This document shows, in pieces, positions 21,186 to 21,186 of a stretch of DNA of 21,186 nt (positions are counted from its first letter, which is position 1; every line of letters starts with the position of its first letter). Source of the stretch: M55B177 sp034722275. GTDB lineage: Bacteria; Chloroflexota; Dehalococcoidia; GIF9; AB-539-J10. Location of the stretch: positions 1-21,186 of the forward strand of contig JAYENW010000025.1 of the NCBI GenBank assembly GCA_034722275.1, written 5' to 3'. The position numbers and the translations under genes are program-made. The notes beneath the pieces are model-generated. The model ran no database searches. It had not been told where the DNA came from and saw only the letters and a list, made by a program, of their open reading frames with translations.

Positions 21186-21186
21186 A

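Noticed and set aside
1..21186. CRISPR arrays, insertion sequences, prophage or defence island
   Set aside because: No regularly spaced repeats, transposase motifs or defence genes are visible; the recombinase is Xer-like and sits in a housekeeping cluster.

Overview
The window looks like bacterial chromosome of moderate to low GC, probably from Chloroflexota and most likely Dehalococcoidia-like. This placement is inferred. The 5S rRNA, UvrC, HisZ, RimI and the TTGACA/TATAAT-type promoters are bacterial. The sepS-pscS pair (Sep-tRNA synthetase plus Sep-tRNA:Cys-tRNA synthase) is typical of methanogenic archaea and, among bacteria, has been reported mainly from Chloroflexi and Candidatus Parcubacteria. 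Genes are tightly packed, with no intergenic stretch above about 160 bases and no insertion sequence, prophage or CRISPR array.

Layout from left to right: the 3' part of argC (+) runs straight into tRNA-Glu(UUC) (+). A four-gene minus-strand cluster follows, read from about 2953 down to 605: tyrosine recombinase, small basic membrane protein, pcm and a nitroreductase whose last codons lie antisense in the tRNA. uvrC (+) is divergent from the recombinase. Then come a DUF72 gene (-), a solitary 5S rRNA (+) with its own promoter, and an MBL-fold hydrolase (-). From 6644 to 9818 lies a plus-strand operon, pncC-sepS-pscS, which encodes the indirect tRNA-dependent route to cysteine. It converges on a minus-strand histidine operon, hisZ-hisG-hisD-hisC-hisB (15591 down to 9850). 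Next is a plus-strand membrane quality-control module: long NfeD protease, short NfeD and SPFH/stomatin. The window ends with pyrD (-), rimI (+), a threonine aldolase gene (-) and tRNA-Val(CAC) (-).

Two things stand out. First, sepS and pscS are intact, with the expected class II motifs, the PLP lysine and three conserved cysteines, so this bacterium probably makes Cys-tRNA(Cys) from phosphoseryl-tRNA. Second, hisG encodes two fused HisG units with reciprocal motif loss: the first keeps the N-terminal LPKGR but has lost the PRPP loop, and the second keeps the PRPP loop (TGKTL) but has lost LPKGR. It lies next to hisZ, so the ATP-phosphoribosyltransferase may be an obligate pseudo-dimer.

Smaller signals include promoters whose predicted transcription start falls at or just before the ATG (hisZ, uvrC, the MBL gene, rimI, probably the recombinase), which suggests frequent leaderless transcripts. 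The argC stop codon TAG forms part of the -10 box of tRNA-Glu. The Xer-like recombinase lacks two of six catalytic residues. TAG ends 7 of the 22 genes, so nothing here points to amber recoding as pyrrolysine.
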